From: Desulfogranum mediterraneum DSM 13871
GTDB lineage: Bacteria > Desulfobacterota > Desulfobulbia > Desulfobulbales > Desulfobulbaceae
Length of the DNA stretch: 64,000 nt
Assembly: GCF_000429965.1 (NCBI RefSeq)
Contig: NZ_AUCW01000015.1
Location: 1-64,000, forward strand
Direction: 5' to 3'
Made by a program: the position numbers and the translations under genes. Shown here one piece after another: positions 63,153 to 64,000 of the stretch; position 1 is the first letter of the stretch; each line of letters starts with the position of its first letter. The notes under the pieces are model-generated. The model worked only from the letters and a program-made list of their open reading frames with translations, did not search any database and was not told the origin of the DNA.

Positions 63153-63212
63153 GACCGGACTGGACGGTCTTCCCCTTTTACAGCTGCAGAGAGGCGATCT
63201 GCTGTGCAGACC

Positions 63213-63809
63213 TCAGCTCGGCGTCTTTAAGGGGCGCGCTGCCCCCCTTGCCAGGATCAGGTTGGTGTGGGCCTCACCTTCCAGGATAAAGGCGGTCTCT
63301 CCCACCTCCTCAAATCCTCGCCCTTGGTACCAGGAGATTGCCGGACCGTTATGGACCCAGGTTCTCAGCCAGTGGGGGTATCCGTACTCTGCGCTCACCC
63401 GCTCCAACAGGGCAGAGCCCAGCCCCTGGCCCTGAAAAGGCTCCTGCACATAGAGGGTGACGATCTCATAGCCATAGCCGGGGCCCGCCTCGGACACAGC
63501 CTCCAGATCGATGGTGATGAAACCCCGGAGCAGCGCTCCCTCATGGGCGAGGAGCAGCTGCAGGTGATCGGCCTGCTGGATTCGCCTGAAATAGTCCGGG
63601 GTAAACTGCTCCAGGACAAAACGGGCCATGGGCCCATTGATCCCCTCCCGGGCATAGGTATGCAGCCAGACCTGGATGGCCAGGGCTGCCAGCGGGGCCG
63701 CATCTGATCGCCTGCAGGGCCGGATATTCACGGCCCGCCTCCCCTCCAGGCCTGGTTCTGCGCCCGACTCCATCTTGCCGGTGCGCTTAACAGGGAGCGG
63801 CAAGGACAT
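63213..63809 (-). CDS. GNAT-family N-acetyltransferase
   Basis: The GNAT domain runs from NIRPCRRSDAAPL (about residue 28) to the end, with the acetyl-CoA-binding loop FQGQGLGSALLERV and a C-terminal NGPAISWYQGRGFEEVGE typical of the fold. The substrate is unknown. The start at 63809 would overlap the upstream minus-strand gene by 23 bp. An ATG at 63773 or a GTG at 63731, immediately before the domain, are alternatives. Confidence 0.85.
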   Translation of the reverse strand: MSLPLPVKRTGKMESGAEPGLEGRRAVNIRPCRRSDAAPLAALAIQVWLHTYAREGINGPMARFVLEQFTPDYFRRIQQADHLQLLLAHEGALLRGFITIDLEAVSEAGPGYGYEIVTLYVQEPFQGQGLGSALLERVSAEYGYPHWLRTWVHNGPAISWYQGRGFEEVGETAFILEGEAHTNLILARGAARPLKTPS

Positions 63810-64000
63810 AGCCCAGAGTCATGGCGGCTGCGCACTGCTCGTGGCTGATAGGGAGCGTACTGCTGCTGGTGATGGTAAAGCCGCAACTGCTGATGCATGC
63901 ACAGAGGCTCTCACAGCTGAAGAGCTGATGGGAGTGGTGCCCTGAGCTTGCCGCCCACTGTTGATAGCTCTCAAGCCCCTCTGCGCTCTCTCCATGACAG
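63787..64000 (-). CDS. 3' end of an unrecognised gene (runs off right edge)
   Basis: The minus-strand frame is open from the window edge to TAA at 63789-63787, about 70 residues, with codon usage like the neighbouring genes. It is rich in Cys, Ser and His (SCESLCACISSCGF, SHEQCAAAMTLGYVLAAPC). It overlaps or abuts the GNAT gene and so probably shares its operon. I do not recognise the family. Confidence 0.5.
   Translation of the reverse strand, partial: CHGESAEGLESYQQWAASSGHHSHQLFSCESLCACISSCGFTITSSSTLPISHEQCAAAMTLGYVLAAPC

Overview
The window looks like chromosome from a Gram-negative bacterium of the Desulfobulbales/deltaproteobacterial type. That is an inference from gene content (type I secretion, outer-membrane lipoprotein carrier homologues, polyketide/radical-SAM genes, acyl-CoA catabolism), and no marker gene fixes the taxon. 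Two compositional zones are visible: a mosaic, lower-GC, repeat- and IS-rich left part (1 to about 21.7 kb) and a GC-rich, densely packed right part (21.7 to 64 kb). I found no tRNA, rRNA or CRISPR array.

Left part. The 3' end of an IS5-family transposase runs off the left edge. Next to it is debris of a secreted RTX-type protein system: a truncated N-terminal module, a small membrane protein overlapping it, and a 5'-truncated block of glycine/aspartate calcium-binding repeats. A minus-strand type I secretion operon follows (ABC exporter with a degenerate peptidase-like domain, HlyD adaptor, lipoprotein). Then come a ROK repressor divergent from xylFGH-like sugar ABC transporter genes and a glucokinase, a chemoreceptor with a cysteine-rich cytoplasmic insert, and an intact ISKra4-like insertion sequence with 9-bp target duplications. 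A family of about 137-bp repeats bounded by REP-like palindromes, together with a decayed RAYT transposase remnant, is scattered through 8.6-21.7 kb.

Centre (21.7-46.3 kb). This is the main interest: about 23 genes forming two back-to-back arms that diverge around 35.6 kb. They encode a type II fatty-acid/polyketide system (three ACPs, four ketosynthase genes including a KS-CLF fusion, one ketoreductase, two complementary FabZ-like hot-dog proteins, one PKS-DH-type double hot-dog protein, one thioesterase). They also encode six radical-SAM enzymes (three with a putative B12-binding N-terminus), an AMP ligase, a FakA-FakB-like (DAK2-DegV) fusion, two acyltransferases of different families, a family 2 glycosyltransferase, a LolA-like carrier and a DUF3261-type lipoprotein. 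The layout shares many parts with aryl-polyene clusters, but it lacks an ammonia-lyase and an MMPL exporter and adds radical-SAM and acyl-phosphate chemistry. I infer an unusual, radical-modified, membrane-anchored lipid, possibly polyene- or ladderane-like.

Right part (46.3-64 kb). A GspE/PilB-type ATPase with an HDOD protein is followed by a thiolase divergent from a leucine-degradation operon (3-hydroxyacyl-CoA dehydrogenase, isovaleryl-CoA dehydrogenase, methylcrotonyl-CoA carboxylase beta, methylglutaconyl-CoA hydratase, carboxylase alpha; no HMG-CoA lyase). Then come a large Sel1-repeat membrane protein, an AraC/GyrI regulator with a stand-alone GyrI-like protein, a CorA transporter, a GNAT acetyltransferase and the 3' end of an unrecognised gene.
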